Source of the DNA: an uncultured Porphyromonadaceae bacterium
Lineage (GTDB): Bacteria > Bacteroidota > Bacteroidia > Bacteroidales > Muribaculaceae
Direction of reading: 5' to 3'
NCBI GenBank assembly: GCA_948467675.1
Contig: CAOKFI010000002.1
Span: 180,313-244,312, forward strand
DNA length: 64,000 bases
Part shown: positions 18,719 to 26,752 of the stretch, piece after piece
Numbering within the stretch: the stretch's first letter is position 1
Layout: every line of letters starts with the position of its first letter
The notes under the pieces: generated by a model
Told to the model about the DNA's origin: nothing
Database searches by the model: none
Seen by the model: the letters and a program-made list of their open reading frames with translations, nothing else
Position numbers and translations under genes: made by a program

Positions 18719-19762
18719 ATGAAGATAGGAGACATAGACTTGGGAGAACGTCCCGTGATGTTGGCACCGATGGAAGATGTGACCGATGCCTCGTTCAGGC
18801 TTATATGCAAGGAACAGGGCGCCGATATGGTCTATACGGAATTCGTGTCGGCCGATGCTCTTATCCGCAATATCGCCGCGACTACACGTAAACTCAATAT
18901 AAATTCGGCCGAACGCCCTGTTGCCATACAGATATACGGCCGGGATGTGGATCCGATGGTTGAGGCCGCGCGTATCGTTGAGGCCGCGAACCCTGATATT
19001 CTGGACATCAATTTCGGATGTCCGGTCAAGAAAGTGGCCGGAAAGGGAGCAGGCGCCGGCATGCTCCGCGATATACCCAGAATGCTCGAGATAACCAGAG
19101 CGGTGGTCGATGCGGTCAGGATACCGGTAACAGTCAAGACCCGCCTGGGATGGGATCACAACTCGAAAGTGATCGTGGAGCTTGCCGAACAGCTTCAGGA
19201 CTGCGGCATAAAGGCGTTGACCGTACACGGCCGCACACGGTCGCAGATGTATACCGGTGAGGCCGACTGGGAGATGATTGCCCGGGTTAAGGAAAATCCG
19301 AGGCTGACGATCCCCGTGATAGGCAACGGCGACATAACGACTCCGCAGGCGGCCGTCGAGGCTTTCGCCCGATATGGAGTGGACGGTGTCATGGTGGGAC
19401 GCGCCTCGATAGGCGCTCCGTGGATATTCAGGGATATAAAAGCGGCACTCGATGATACAGCTCCGCAGATACCGCTGTCGCTTGCCGAAAAATTCGGGCT
19501 TCTCCGACGGCAGATCAGCGAGAGCATAGAGCGGATCGACGAGTACCGTGGCATATTGCACATACGCCGTCATCTGGCGGTGTCGCCTTTGCTGAAAGGT
19601 ATACCGAACTTCCGCGACACCCGTGTGGCCATACTGCGGGCATCGACAAAGGATAAGCTGATGGATCTGCTCGCGCATGTACAGCACGATATCATACCCT
19701 CTCTCGATGAGAGGGCGCTGCACAATGAGATAAATAATCAAAATCAAATAGATCTGATATGA
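18719..19762 (+). CDS. dusB: tRNA-dihydrouridine synthase, DusB type
   Basis: Flavoenzyme that reduces uridine in the D-loop of tRNA. 347 residues, normal for the family. The N-terminal FMN-barrel motif APMEDVTDASFR and the catalytic-cysteine segment NFGCPVKKVAGKGAGAGML are typical of DusB; GNGDITTPQAAVE is the phosphate-binding turn. The C-terminal helical tRNA-binding domain (about 245-320) includes RIDEYRGILHIRRHLA. The ATGA overlap with the next gene suggests co-transcription with the GIN-domain pair. Confidence 0.95.
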   Translation: MKIGDIDLGERPVMLAPMEDVTDASFRLICKEQGADMVYTEFVSADALIRNIAATTRKLNINSAERPVAIQIYGRDVDPMVEAARIVEAANPDILDINFGCPVKKVAGKGAGAGMLRDIPRMLEITRAVVDAVRIPVTVKTRLGWDHNSKVIVELAEQLQDCGIKALTVHGRTRSQMYTGEADWEMIARVKENPRLTIPVIGNGDITTPQAAVEAFARYGVDGVMVGRASIGAPWIFRDIKAALDDTAPQIPLSLAEKFGLLRRQISESIERIDEYRGILHIRRHLAVSPLLKGIPNFRDTRVAILRASTKDKLMDLLAHVQHDIIPSLDERALHNEINNQNQIDLI

Positions 19763-20670
19763 AAAGAACCCTCTTGCTTATGGTAGTGGCTGTGATGGCG
19801 TCCATGATGACGCTGTCGGCAAAGAAACATGCGTCGGACAAGCCGGAAGGCGAACGTATAGTGCTCAAAGCCGCCAGAGATTTCAATGCGATAGTGCTCA
19901 ATGCGCCTGTGACTGTGGAGCTGATCAAAGACTCACGGCACCCCGGAGTCATAGTGTACCACAGTACAAAGAAAGGGGAGCTGAAAGTATATAGCAAAGG
20001 ACAGGAACTGATCGTAGGAGTGCAGGACGAATGGAAAAACAAATCCTTGCACGTGACATCGCGTGTGGTTGTATGCTACGATGGAGATATCCGGTCTATT
20101 GTGGTCAACGGTTCCGGATCAGTACTCGCAAAACGTATCGACGTAGATGGAGATATGAAGTGTAAGGTCAATGGGTCGGGCGATATAAAAATTGACGACA
20201 TGTTTGCCAAAGGGACTTTCGATGGCGCTGTCAACGGTTCTGGTGACCTCGGTCTGAGCACTCTCGAAGCATCGGTTATGATCGCAAAGGTGAATGGTTC
20301 CGGCGACATGGATATTAAAAAATGCACAATCGGAACTTCTGCAGTGTTGTCGGTCAATGGCTCAGGCGATCTCGACGTAAAATCCATCAAGGCAACCGGT
20401 GTCTCGGCATCGGTCAATGGTTCCGGTGACCTCAGTGTAAAAGGAACGGCGGTGGATGCGGAATTGTCGCTCAACGGTTCGGGCGATCTTAAAGCCGGTT
20501 CGCTTGATGCTGAATCTACGGTCGTGACCGGCAGCGGCTCCGGCGATATTTATTGCCGTGCATCGCGCTCGCTGAATGTTAAGGCTCAAAAGTCGTGCGA
20601 CGTACATGTGCGTGGGCCGCGTCCCGCTCAGATCAATATCAAGGCCGACAATGTGCATTTCGACAAATAA
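19759..20670 (+). CDS. Secreted GIN-domain (DUF2807) protein with Asn-Gly-Ser-Gly-Asp repeats
   Basis: 303 residues with a signal peptide. The body is a head-GIN/DUF2807 beta-helix. From about residue 110 to 265 it carries eight regularly spaced turns of the form V-N-G-S-G-D or close variants (V-N-G-S-G-S, L-N-G-S-G-D, S-G-S-G-D), about every 19-24 residues, as in a right-handed beta-helix with one turn per coil. Function unknown; such proteins are periplasmic or outer-membrane associated in Bacteroidota. It overlaps dusB by four bases and is followed after 32 bases by a second, weaker member of the family. Confidence 0.85.
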   Translation: MKRTLLLMVVAVMASMMTLSAKKHASDKPEGERIVLKAARDFNAIVLNAPVTVELIKDSRHPGVIVYHSTKKGELKVYSKGQELIVGVQDEWKNKSLHVTSRVVVCYDGDIRSIVVNGSGSVLAKRIDVDGDMKCKVNGSGDIKIDDMFAKGTFDGAVNGSGDLGLSTLEASVMIAKVNGSGDMDIKKCTIGTSAVLSVNGSGDLDVKSIKATGVSASVNGSGDLSVKGTAVDAELSLNGSGDLKAGSLDAESTVVTGSGSGDIYCRASRSLNVKAQKSCDVHVRGPRPAQINIKADNVHFDK

Positions 20671-20702
20671 AATTTCAGGGTATTAGGTAAATTAGTATAA
20701 GT

Positions 20703-21404
20703 ATGAGAAAATTAGTTTTAGGTATCGCCGTACTGGCGGCATCGGGATCCGGGGCTATGGCCGCCGATCAGATCAGATATGTCATGGACGTGGCTGACTT
20801 TACAGAACTCAAGGTCGTAAACGGCGTCAATGTCGACTATGTGTCGAATCCTGATTCTGTCGGGAAAGCGGTTTTTTACGCCACAAAGGCTCAGGCGTCG
20901 ATGATAATGCTCACCAACAAAAAAGGGAAACTCGTAGTTGAGCTGAGCGAGGACGCTACACGGATTGATCTGCCCACAGTACGTGTGTATTCGCGATTTC
21001 TGACCAAAGTAGAAAACAGCAGCGACTCGCTTGTCAGGGTAGTGTCGATGGCTCCTACCGCGAGATTCCAGGCCAGACTGATTGGAAACGGCCGCCTGGT
21101 AGTGCGCGAGGCTTGTGCCAATGAGGTGGAAGGTGCCATATCTACAGGCAACGGCACTCTCGTGTTGGGCGGCGAATGCCAGGATGCGAGCCTGTCGCTC
21201 GTAGGCACGGGGGCGATCCAGGCCGATGGCCTGAAAGCCGTCAATGTCAAATGCCGTAACACAGGTACCGGTACGATCGGATGCTGGGCTGAAAAATTGC
21301 TTAATATCAGCGGAGCCGGCTCCGGCAAGATATATTACAAGGGAACACCGGAGTTGAAAAAGAGCATGGCTCTCGGTGTGAAAGTGGAGCGTATGCCCGA
21401 ATAA
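20703..21404 (+). CDS. Second GIN-domain-like secreted protein
   Basis: 233 residues, signal peptide ending near GAMA-ADQ. It shares the overall plan of the preceding protein: an N-terminal strand region (FTELKVVNGVNVDYV resembles the FNAIVLNAPVTVELI start of its neighbour), then coils with the turns ISTGNGTLVLGG, LVGTGAIQADG, NTGTGTIGC and ISGAGSGKIYY. The repeats have lost the strict V-N-G-S-G-D form. Probably a diverged duplicate. It ends 16 bases before the flippase gene and may share its transcript. Function unknown. Confidence 0.75.
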   Translation: MRKLVLGIAVLAASGSGAMAADQIRYVMDVADFTELKVVNGVNVDYVSNPDSVGKAVFYATKAQASMIMLTNKKGKLVVELSEDATRIDLPTVRVYSRFLTKVENSSDSLVRVVSMAPTARFQARLIGNGRLVVREACANEVEGAISTGNGTLVLGGECQDASLSLVGTGAIQADGLKAVNVKCRNTGTGTIGCWAEKLLNISGAGSGKIYYKGTPELKKSMALGVKVERMPE

Positions 21405-21420
21405 CGCCGGCTGGAACATT

Positions 21421-22926
21421 ATGCCGGAGCCGGATCTGAAACTGCGCACAGCGCGCACATTGAAGTGGAACGTCATCGACAAGATCTCGTCGCAGGTGCT
21501 TTATGCCGTGACGGGAATAGTGTTGGCGCGGGTACTGACACCTGAAGACTTCGGTCTGGTCGGTGCGGTGCTCGTGTTTCAGGCATTCGCGTCGCTGTTT
21601 GTCGACAGCGGTTTCTCGGCGGCTCTTATACAGCGTAAATCCCCGACAGAAACGGATTATACGACTGTATTCTGGTTTAATATGGGAATGGCCGCAGTGC
21701 TGTATGCGATCCTGTGGCTGTGTGCTCCGTTCATAGCAGATCTGTTCCAGGGCGATATGCGTATAGTGCCTTTGGCACGCGTTATGTTTCTGACATTCAT
21801 ACTCAACGCCTCGGCCATCGTGCAGACCAACCGGCTGATGAAGCGTATGGATGTTCGGATGGTAGCCGTGAGCAATGTGATCGGACTTGTTGTAAGCGGA
21901 CTTGTCGGCATCTGGCTTGCGCTTGCCGGCGCAGGAGCATGGGCTATCGTATGGCAGTCGATCGCGCTTGCGGCTGTAAAATCAGCCGTATTGTGGGCTA
22001 CAGGACACTGGTGGCCGGCAATGCTGTTTTCGTGGCCGGCGCTGAAATCCTTTTTCCGCGTCGGATCAGGCATTATGGTCAGCTCCTTCCTGAATGTGGT
22101 GTTTCAGAACATATACTCCTTTTTTGTCGGCAACCGGGTAGGACTGGTCGGACTGGGATACTACACACAGGCCGACAAATGGAGCAAAATGGGAATATCC
22201 TCATTCTCCCAGATACTGACATCTTCGTTCCTGCCGGTACTGTCCCAGTTTCAGGATGACCGCCTGCGTTTTGCGAATGCCATGGGCAAGATGAACCGTT
22301 TTACAGCCTATCTGCTGTTTCCATCTTTCGGCCTGCTGATGCTTATGACCGAACCTCTATTCCATCTGCTGTTCGGATCGAAATGGGACGCATCTGTAAT
22401 ATTGTTCCAGCTGCTGATGTTGCGGGGAGTGTTCACAGTACTGACATCGCTCTACAACAACTATATACTATCGCTCGGAAAGGCCGCGCTGATGGTGTAT
22501 ACGGAGGTGTTGCGCGACGGACTGGCTCTGGCAGCTATCGCGGTTACATTGCCTTATATAGCATTGAGCTATCCCCATGATCTTACTTATGGCATACGCA
22601 TCCTGCTCTATGGACAGGTTATAGCCTCGGCAGTGACATGGGGCGTCACACTCATTGTCACAGCCAGAGTAGGGGAACGGAACTTGTGGCACTCGTTGAG
22701 TGATCTGTTGCCGTATGCCATCGAGGCCGCGGCAGCAGTTGCAGCGGCATGGTTTGCCGGCAGGCTGCTGTCAGAGCCCTTGGCAATACTGGCTGTTGAG
22801 AGCATCGTAGGCCTTGCGGTATATATGGGACTGAATACCCTCCTTGGATCGCAGATACAGAACGAAGCAATGCAATATCTGCTGGGACGGTTCATACGTC
22901 AGAGGAAAGCAGGTAAAAACACATGA
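21421..22926 (+). CDS. Polysaccharide/lipopolysaccharide flippase, MOP superfamily (Wzx-like)
   Basis: 501-residue inner-membrane protein with about 12-14 hydrophobic helices. The N-terminus (LKWNVIDKISSQVLYAVTGIVLARVLTPEDFG) and the SGFSAALIQRKSPTETDYTTVFW segment are typical of the polysaccharide-export branch of the MOP family, which flips lipid-linked sugar units. No glycosyltransferases surround it, so it is not inside a capsule locus. It ends the dusB-GIN-GIN run. Confidence 0.88.
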   Translation: MPEPDLKLRTARTLKWNVIDKISSQVLYAVTGIVLARVLTPEDFGLVGAVLVFQAFASLFVDSGFSAALIQRKSPTETDYTTVFWFNMGMAAVLYAILWLCAPFIADLFQGDMRIVPLARVMFLTFILNASAIVQTNRLMKRMDVRMVAVSNVIGLVVSGLVGIWLALAGAGAWAIVWQSIALAAVKSAVLWATGHWWPAMLFSWPALKSFFRVGSGIMVSSFLNVVFQNIYSFFVGNRVGLVGLGYYTQADKWSKMGISSFSQILTSSFLPVLSQFQDDRLRFANAMGKMNRFTAYLLFPSFGLLMLMTEPLFHLLFGSKWDASVILFQLLMLRGVFTVLTSLYNNYILSLGKAALMVYTEVLRDGLALAAIAVTLPYIALSYPHDLTYGIRILLYGQVIASAVTWGVTLIVTARVGERNLWHSLSDLLPYAIEAAAAVAAAWFAGRLLSEPLAILAVESIVGLAVYMGLNTLLGSQIQNEAMQYLLGRFIRQRKAGKNT

Positions 22927-23059
22927 ATTTGCCGCAAAACATGCACAAACGGTCGTAAATTGTGCGTATGTGGCATATTTTCTAACCGGGTTAGGTTAAT
23001 TTATGCTAACAGCATGATATTTTCCCGGCCAAAATATGTGTTATTCCGAAATATTCCCA
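22927..23059. other. Intergenic start with nested inverted repeats
   Basis: Between the flippase and the possible small RNA I see no gene. Two nested stems stand out: ccggg (22986) with cccgg (23023), and atgct-aac-agcat inside it. It could be a weak terminator of the flippase transcript, but no T-run follows. Confidence 0.35.
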
Positions 23060-23150
23060 TACCTTTGCAATGTGTGTTTTTCATAGTATTAGATTAAGAT
23101 AAAGGTTTAAAGAACATGAGATGTCGTGAGACATCTCATGTTTGTTTTTA
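23060..23150 (+). ncRNA. Possible small RNA or orphan leader with terminator
   Basis: A -7 box TACCTTTG lies at 23060-23067, and 46 bases further a perfect 13-bp stem (23113-23125 with 23130-23142, loop gtga) is followed by TTTGTTTTTA. This gives a predicted RNA of about 75 bases without a reading frame. No -33 TTG is present. It could be a small RNA, or the leader and terminator left by the gene whose GH97-like remnant follows. Confidence 0.45.
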
Positions 23151-23164
23151 TCCCTTTTGTTATT

Positions 23165-23449
23165 TACCGTAGTACATGAATCTGGATAGGTGAGGCTCTG
23201 GTGATGGCCCGCAGGTGCGGGGAGGTCTGGTATGTGGCCGGGATGACGGTGGATGGTGGAGATGCGATTGTCGGTCTTGATTTCCTGGATGACGGCTCGG
23301 AGTATTCGGGCGAATGGATAAAGGACGCTTCTGCCGGTGGACAGTGCGGTGTGGTGGCCGGTAATGCCGTTTTCCGGAGCGATGATAAATTTGGTGTGGA
23401 AATGAACCCTGCGGGTGGCTTTGTCTTGAAATTGAGCAGGATGAAGTAG
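23165..23449 (+). pseudogene. Remnant of a GH97 family glycosidase C-terminus
   Basis: The open stretch from about 23180 to the TAG at 23449 reads like the last 80-90 residues of a family 97 alpha-glycosidase: GEALVMARRCGEVWYVAGM aligns in pattern with the usual G-E-Y-V-x-I-A-R-R-K-G-x-x-W-Y-V-G-x-M of that family, and MNPAGGFVLKL with its C-terminal A-P-G-G-G-F-x-x-R-L. Upstream in another frame V-V-H-E-S precedes a stop, as expected for a frameshifted relic. No catalytic domain is present. A small standalone gene from the GTG at 23201 (82 residues) is possible but less likely. Confidence 0.55.
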
Positions 23450-23481
23450 GCCGCGGGTCGAATGGGGCAGGTACAAAAAAA

Positions 23482-23578
23482 GGGCAAGCTATCTACATCG
23501 CACCGCTACGACCCGGTACCGTTGCTTCGATCAAGACCTGGCGGAGTTCCCGGGGAGCTGGTCGTGTAGGACTTACCC
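23482..23578 (-). ncRNA. ffs: Signal recognition particle RNA, 4.5S type
   Basis: 97-base RNA on the minus strand. The ends pair (GGGUAAG with CUUGCCC), then CUACA with UGUAG and CGACC with GGUCG, giving the long SRP hairpin. The tip holds the conserved helix 8 pattern CAGG...AGCA (GCCAGGUCUUGAUCGAAGCA), closed by a UUGAUC loop in place of the common GGAA. A run of seven T at 23475-23481 ends transcription, and a near-perfect promoter lies just upstream at 23584-23612. The RNA binds Ffh for co-translational targeting. Confidence 0.85.
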
Positions 23579-23583
23579 GACGA

Positions 23584-23612
23584 CAAAGGTACTACATTTT
23601 TTTGATCTGCAA
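23584..23612 (-). promoter_or_regulatory. Promoter of the 4.5S RNA gene
   Basis: On the minus strand TTG (23612-23610), an 18-base spacer, and TACCTTTG (23591-23584). The predicted RNA 5' end at 23578 is six bases downstream of the box. Confidence 0.75.
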
Positions 23613-23663
23613 TGCCTGTGCGCGTTAAATTTTTTTCGATGCGTTTTATGACAATATATATAT

Positions 23664-23671
23664 TACCTTTG
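23664..23671 (+). promoter_or_regulatory. -7 box for bioB
   Basis: TACCTTTG, 29 bases before the bioB ATG. I see no birA-type or BioR-like palindrome here. Confidence 0.5.
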
Positions 23672-23700
23672 CTTTTATAAACCAATAATGATTTCGCATT

Positions 23701-24663
23701 ATGACATTGGATGAAGCGTTGGCAAAAGGACTTGAAGGGACGCCGCTGACTGTAGATGAGGCTATGGCGCTGAATGATTCGGTATCGACCGATGCGCTGT
23801 GTGATGCCGCCGATCAGGTGCGGCAGCGTTGGATGGGCGATGTGATCGATACGTGTTCCATCGTAAATGCCCGCTCGGGTCGTTGCAGCGAGGACTGCAA
23901 GTGGTGCGCGCAGTCCCGCCATCATTCTACCGGAATTGCTGAATACGAATATATACCTCGCGAGGATCTCATCGAGGCTGTGAGAATGAACGATGCCGTC
24001 GGTGTGCGGAGGTTCTCTATGGTCACGAGCGGCCGGCGTGTGCCTAAAGCCCAGATGAAACGTTTCTGCGATTTATACCGTGATGCCGCGGCCGAATCTC
24101 CGATATATCTGTGCGCCTCGATGGGGCTACTTGGACGTGAGGAGCTACAGATGCTTAAAGATGCGGGGGTACGGCGATACCACTGCAATCTCGAGACGGC
24201 ATCGAGCTATTTTCCGGAATTGTGTTCGACCCATACCCATGAAGATAAAATGGCTACGATCCGTGCCGCTATCGAGGTGGGCATGGAGGTATGTTGCGGC
24301 GGTATAATCGGTATGGGCGAGACTATGCGTCAGCGTCTTGAACTTGCCTGCGAGGCCCGCGAGGCGGGAGCCGCGTCTATTCCGGTGAATATTCTCCAGC
24401 CTATACCCGGTACGCCTCTGGAGTCGACTCCGCTTATAAGCGAGGACGATGTGATACGTACCGTGGCTTTGTTCCGATTAATAGCTCCGAAGGTGACTCT
24501 ACGGTTTGCGGGAGGGCGCGCGCGGTTGTCGCAGGAGTCGATGAAGCGTATATTGCGTGGGGGAATGAACGGTGCTCTTATCGGTGACATGCTGACCACA
24601 GTCGGTAATAAAATCGATGAGGATTACCGCATGTTTGATGAGACGGGGTTTAAAAAATCTTAA
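23701..24663 (+). CDS. bioB: Biotin synthase
   Basis: Radical SAM enzyme that inserts sulfur into dethiobiotin. 320 residues, normal for the family. The C-x3-C-x2-C cluster motif reads GRCSEDCKWCAQS, followed by YEYIPREDL. The second conserved block (HCNLETASSYFPELC), the GGIIGMGET turn and the C-terminal arginine segment LRFAGGRARLS are all present. It stands alone; no other bio genes adjoin it. Confidence 0.96.
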   Translation: MTLDEALAKGLEGTPLTVDEAMALNDSVSTDALCDAADQVRQRWMGDVIDTCSIVNARSGRCSEDCKWCAQSRHHSTGIAEYEYIPREDLIEAVRMNDAVGVRRFSMVTSGRRVPKAQMKRFCDLYRDAAAESPIYLCASMGLLGREELQMLKDAGVRRYHCNLETASSYFPELCSTHTHEDKMATIRAAIEVGMEVCCGGIIGMGETMRQRLELACEAREAGAASIPVNILQPIPGTPLESTPLISEDDVIRTVALFRLIAPKVTLRFAGGRARLSQESMKRILRGGMNGALIGDMLTTVGNKIDEDYRMFDETGFKKS

Positions 24664-24756
24664 AAATACATACGATACAGGCGTTAAGTTGGCAATGAAT
24701 GTTAACGCTACGTCAATTCCAGGCTTGAGGTGTTATGCAATTAGGCTTGTAAGCTA

Positions 24757-24764
24757 TACTTTTG
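24757..24764 (+). promoter_or_regulatory. -7 box before the acyl-CoA synthetase gene
   Basis: TACTTTTG fits TAnnTTTG and predicts a leader of about 55 bases. No clear -33 box. Confidence 0.4.
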
Positions 24765-24827
24765 TCGCGGTTTTAAACCGTGGCGTACGGCAGCATAGCC
24801 TATTGAGCGCCTTTCAATATTCAATTT

Positions 24828-26642
24828 ATGCCGAATAAACTTACACTGCTTATAAGTGTACAAGCAGCAAAAAATCCGGATCGTACTGCGATATTTCACC
24901 GTCAGGTGAATCCGTCTGGCGATGTGGAATGGCTTCCGGTTACGTGGCGTCAGATGTCTGCGCAGGTCGATTCTGTAGCGTATGCCATGGAGATACTCGA
25001 TGTGCAGCCGCAGGAGCGCATAGCCGTATTCTCGGCCAACTGTCCTGAGATGCTTACCGCTGACTTCGCTGCGTATCGCAACCGTGCTATTCCGGTGTCG
25101 ATATACTCTACAAGTAGCGAAGAGCAGCTTGAATATATAGTACGTGATGCGTCTGTGCGTCTGCTTATGGTCGGAAATGCCGACCAGTATTCGATGGCGC
25201 GGCGTGTGCAGGAACGGGTTCCTCACCTGGTTCAGATCGTGACTTTCGATAAGGTGGTGCGCGATGCCGCTGATACCTCGACTCTGTCGTTCGATGATCT
25301 CGTGAAACTCGGGGAGGCAGCCGGAGAGTCATGCCGCAAGAGTGTCGCTGACCGTAGCGCTGCCGCTACCGCCAATGATATAGCGACATTGATATATACG
25401 TCAGGCACTACGGGAGAGCCCAAGGGTGCGATCCTGACGCATGCCAACTTCAATGCGGCGCTCGAGATGCACCGGGAGAGGCTCACCATGCTGTCAAGTT
25501 CGGATACATCTTTGTGTTTCCTGCCCCTCAGTCATATATTTGAGAAGGCGTGGAGCTATTTCTGCCTGTGGTCCGACATAAAGGTCTATGTCAATTCCGA
25601 TCCTCATGCAGTGCAGCAGGCATTGCGCGAAGTGCGTCCGACATGTATGTGCAGTGTGCCGCGTTTCTGGGAGAAGGCTTATACCGGAATCCAGGATAAG
25701 ATAGCATCCATGAACAGGTTTCAGCGGCTGATGATCGTGCGTGCGCTGAAAGTCGGACATCGCCGAAACCTTGAATACGACCGTCTTGGCAAGAAAGCTC
25801 CGTGGTGGCTTGAGAAGCAATACCGCTTCTTCGACCGAAAGATATTCGCGCCTATGCGCAAGGTCATAGGCATAGACCGAGGCAATATATTTCCGACAGC
25901 CGGGGCTCCGCTGAGCGATACCATTGTGGAGTTCATGCATTCGTGTGGTATCAACATCGTCATAGGCTACGGACTGTCGGAGACTACGGCTACCGTGACA
26001 TGCTATCCGGCTACGGTCTATGAAGTGGGATCGGTGGGTACTGTATTGCCCCGTCTGCAGGTGCGTATAGGTGCTGACAGCGAGATTCTTGTGAAAGGAC
26101 CGACCGTTATGTCGGGATATTTCAACAAACCGGATGCTACGGCCGATGCGTTTACTGCCGACGGCTGGTTCCGGACAGGCGATGCCGGCCATTTCGACAG
26201 TAACGGCGCATTAGTGCTGACCGAGCGCATCAAGGATCTGTTCAAGACTTCCAACGGCAAATATATCGCGCCCCAGGCCATAGAGAGCCGGTTGGGTGAA
26301 GACCGTTACATAGAGCAGGTGGCGGTGATAGGAGACCAGCGCAAGTATGTGACGGCTATCATAATTCCGGCATTCGAGGCTATAAAGGAATATGCCCGCC
26401 GAAAGAAAATCCAGTATCGGACACTTGAGGAGCTGGTCGAGAATTCCGAGATCCGCCGTATGTTCGAGCAGAGGATCAATCAGTTGCAGAGCGGACTTGC
26501 AGGATTCGAGCGTATCAAGAAATTTACGTTGCTGCCCCAGGCATTCACCATGGAGGCCGGAGAGCTGACCAATACCCTGAAGCTTCGCCGTCCGGTGATC
26601 AACAGCCGGTATGCGCGCGAGATCGAGGCGATGTATGCCTGA
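24828..26642 (+). CDS. Long-chain fatty-acid--CoA ligase (AMP-forming)
   Basis: Activates long-chain fatty acids with ATP and CoA. 604 residues. The P-loop-like motif LIYTSGTTGEPKGAILTH, the mid-domain YGLSETTATVTCYP, the hinge DGWFRTGDAG and the C-terminal ERIKDLFKTSNGKYIAPQ mark the long-chain branch of the acyl-adenylate family. Single gene between bioB and pnp. Chain length specificity cannot be told from sequence. Confidence 0.92.
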   Translation: MPNKLTLLISVQAAKNPDRTAIFHRQVNPSGDVEWLPVTWRQMSAQVDSVAYAMEILDVQPQERIAVFSANCPEMLTADFAAYRNRAIPVSIYSTSSEEQLEYIVRDASVRLLMVGNADQYSMARRVQERVPHLVQIVTFDKVVRDAADTSTLSFDDLVKLGEAAGESCRKSVADRSAAATANDIATLIYTSGTTGEPKGAILTHANFNAALEMHRERLTMLSSSDTSLCFLPLSHIFEKAWSYFCLWSDIKVYVNSDPHAVQQALREVRPTCMCSVPRFWEKAYTGIQDKIASMNRFQRLMIVRALKVGHRRNLEYDRLGKKAPWWLEKQYRFFDRKIFAPMRKVIGIDRGNIFPTAGAPLSDTIVEFMHSCGINIVIGYGLSETTATVTCYPATVYEVGSVGTVLPRLQVRIGADSEILVKGPTVMSGYFNKPDATADAFTADGWFRTGDAGHFDSNGALVLTERIKDLFKTSNGKYIAPQAIESRLGEDRYIEQVAVIGDQRKYVTAIIIPAFEAIKEYARRKKIQYRTLEELVENSEIRRMFEQRINQLQSGLAGFERIKKFTLLPQAFTMEAGELTNTLKLRRPVINSRYAREIEAMYA

Positions 26643-26710
26643 TCCGGCGGTTCCGAGAACACGATTTTAAAAATTAACTCATTGTTAGTGAATATCCCGA
26701 CGGAATTCAC

Positions 26711-26718
26711 TAACTTTG
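26711..26718 (+). promoter_or_regulatory. -7 box for pnp
   Basis: TAACTTTG. The implied start site near 26725 lies upstream of the ATG at 26753 but downstream of an earlier in-frame start at 26720, which therefore cannot be used from this promoter. Confidence 0.55.
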
Positions 26719-26752
26719 TGTGATTTTTATAAGACGAAAAATAAACATATTT

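Noticed and set aside
23081..23487. Two minus-strand frames of 107-131 codons opposite the GH97-like remnant
   Set aside because: Pro/His/Thr-rich shadow products; the plus-strand frame gives family-like sequence. No start signal or promoter fits them.
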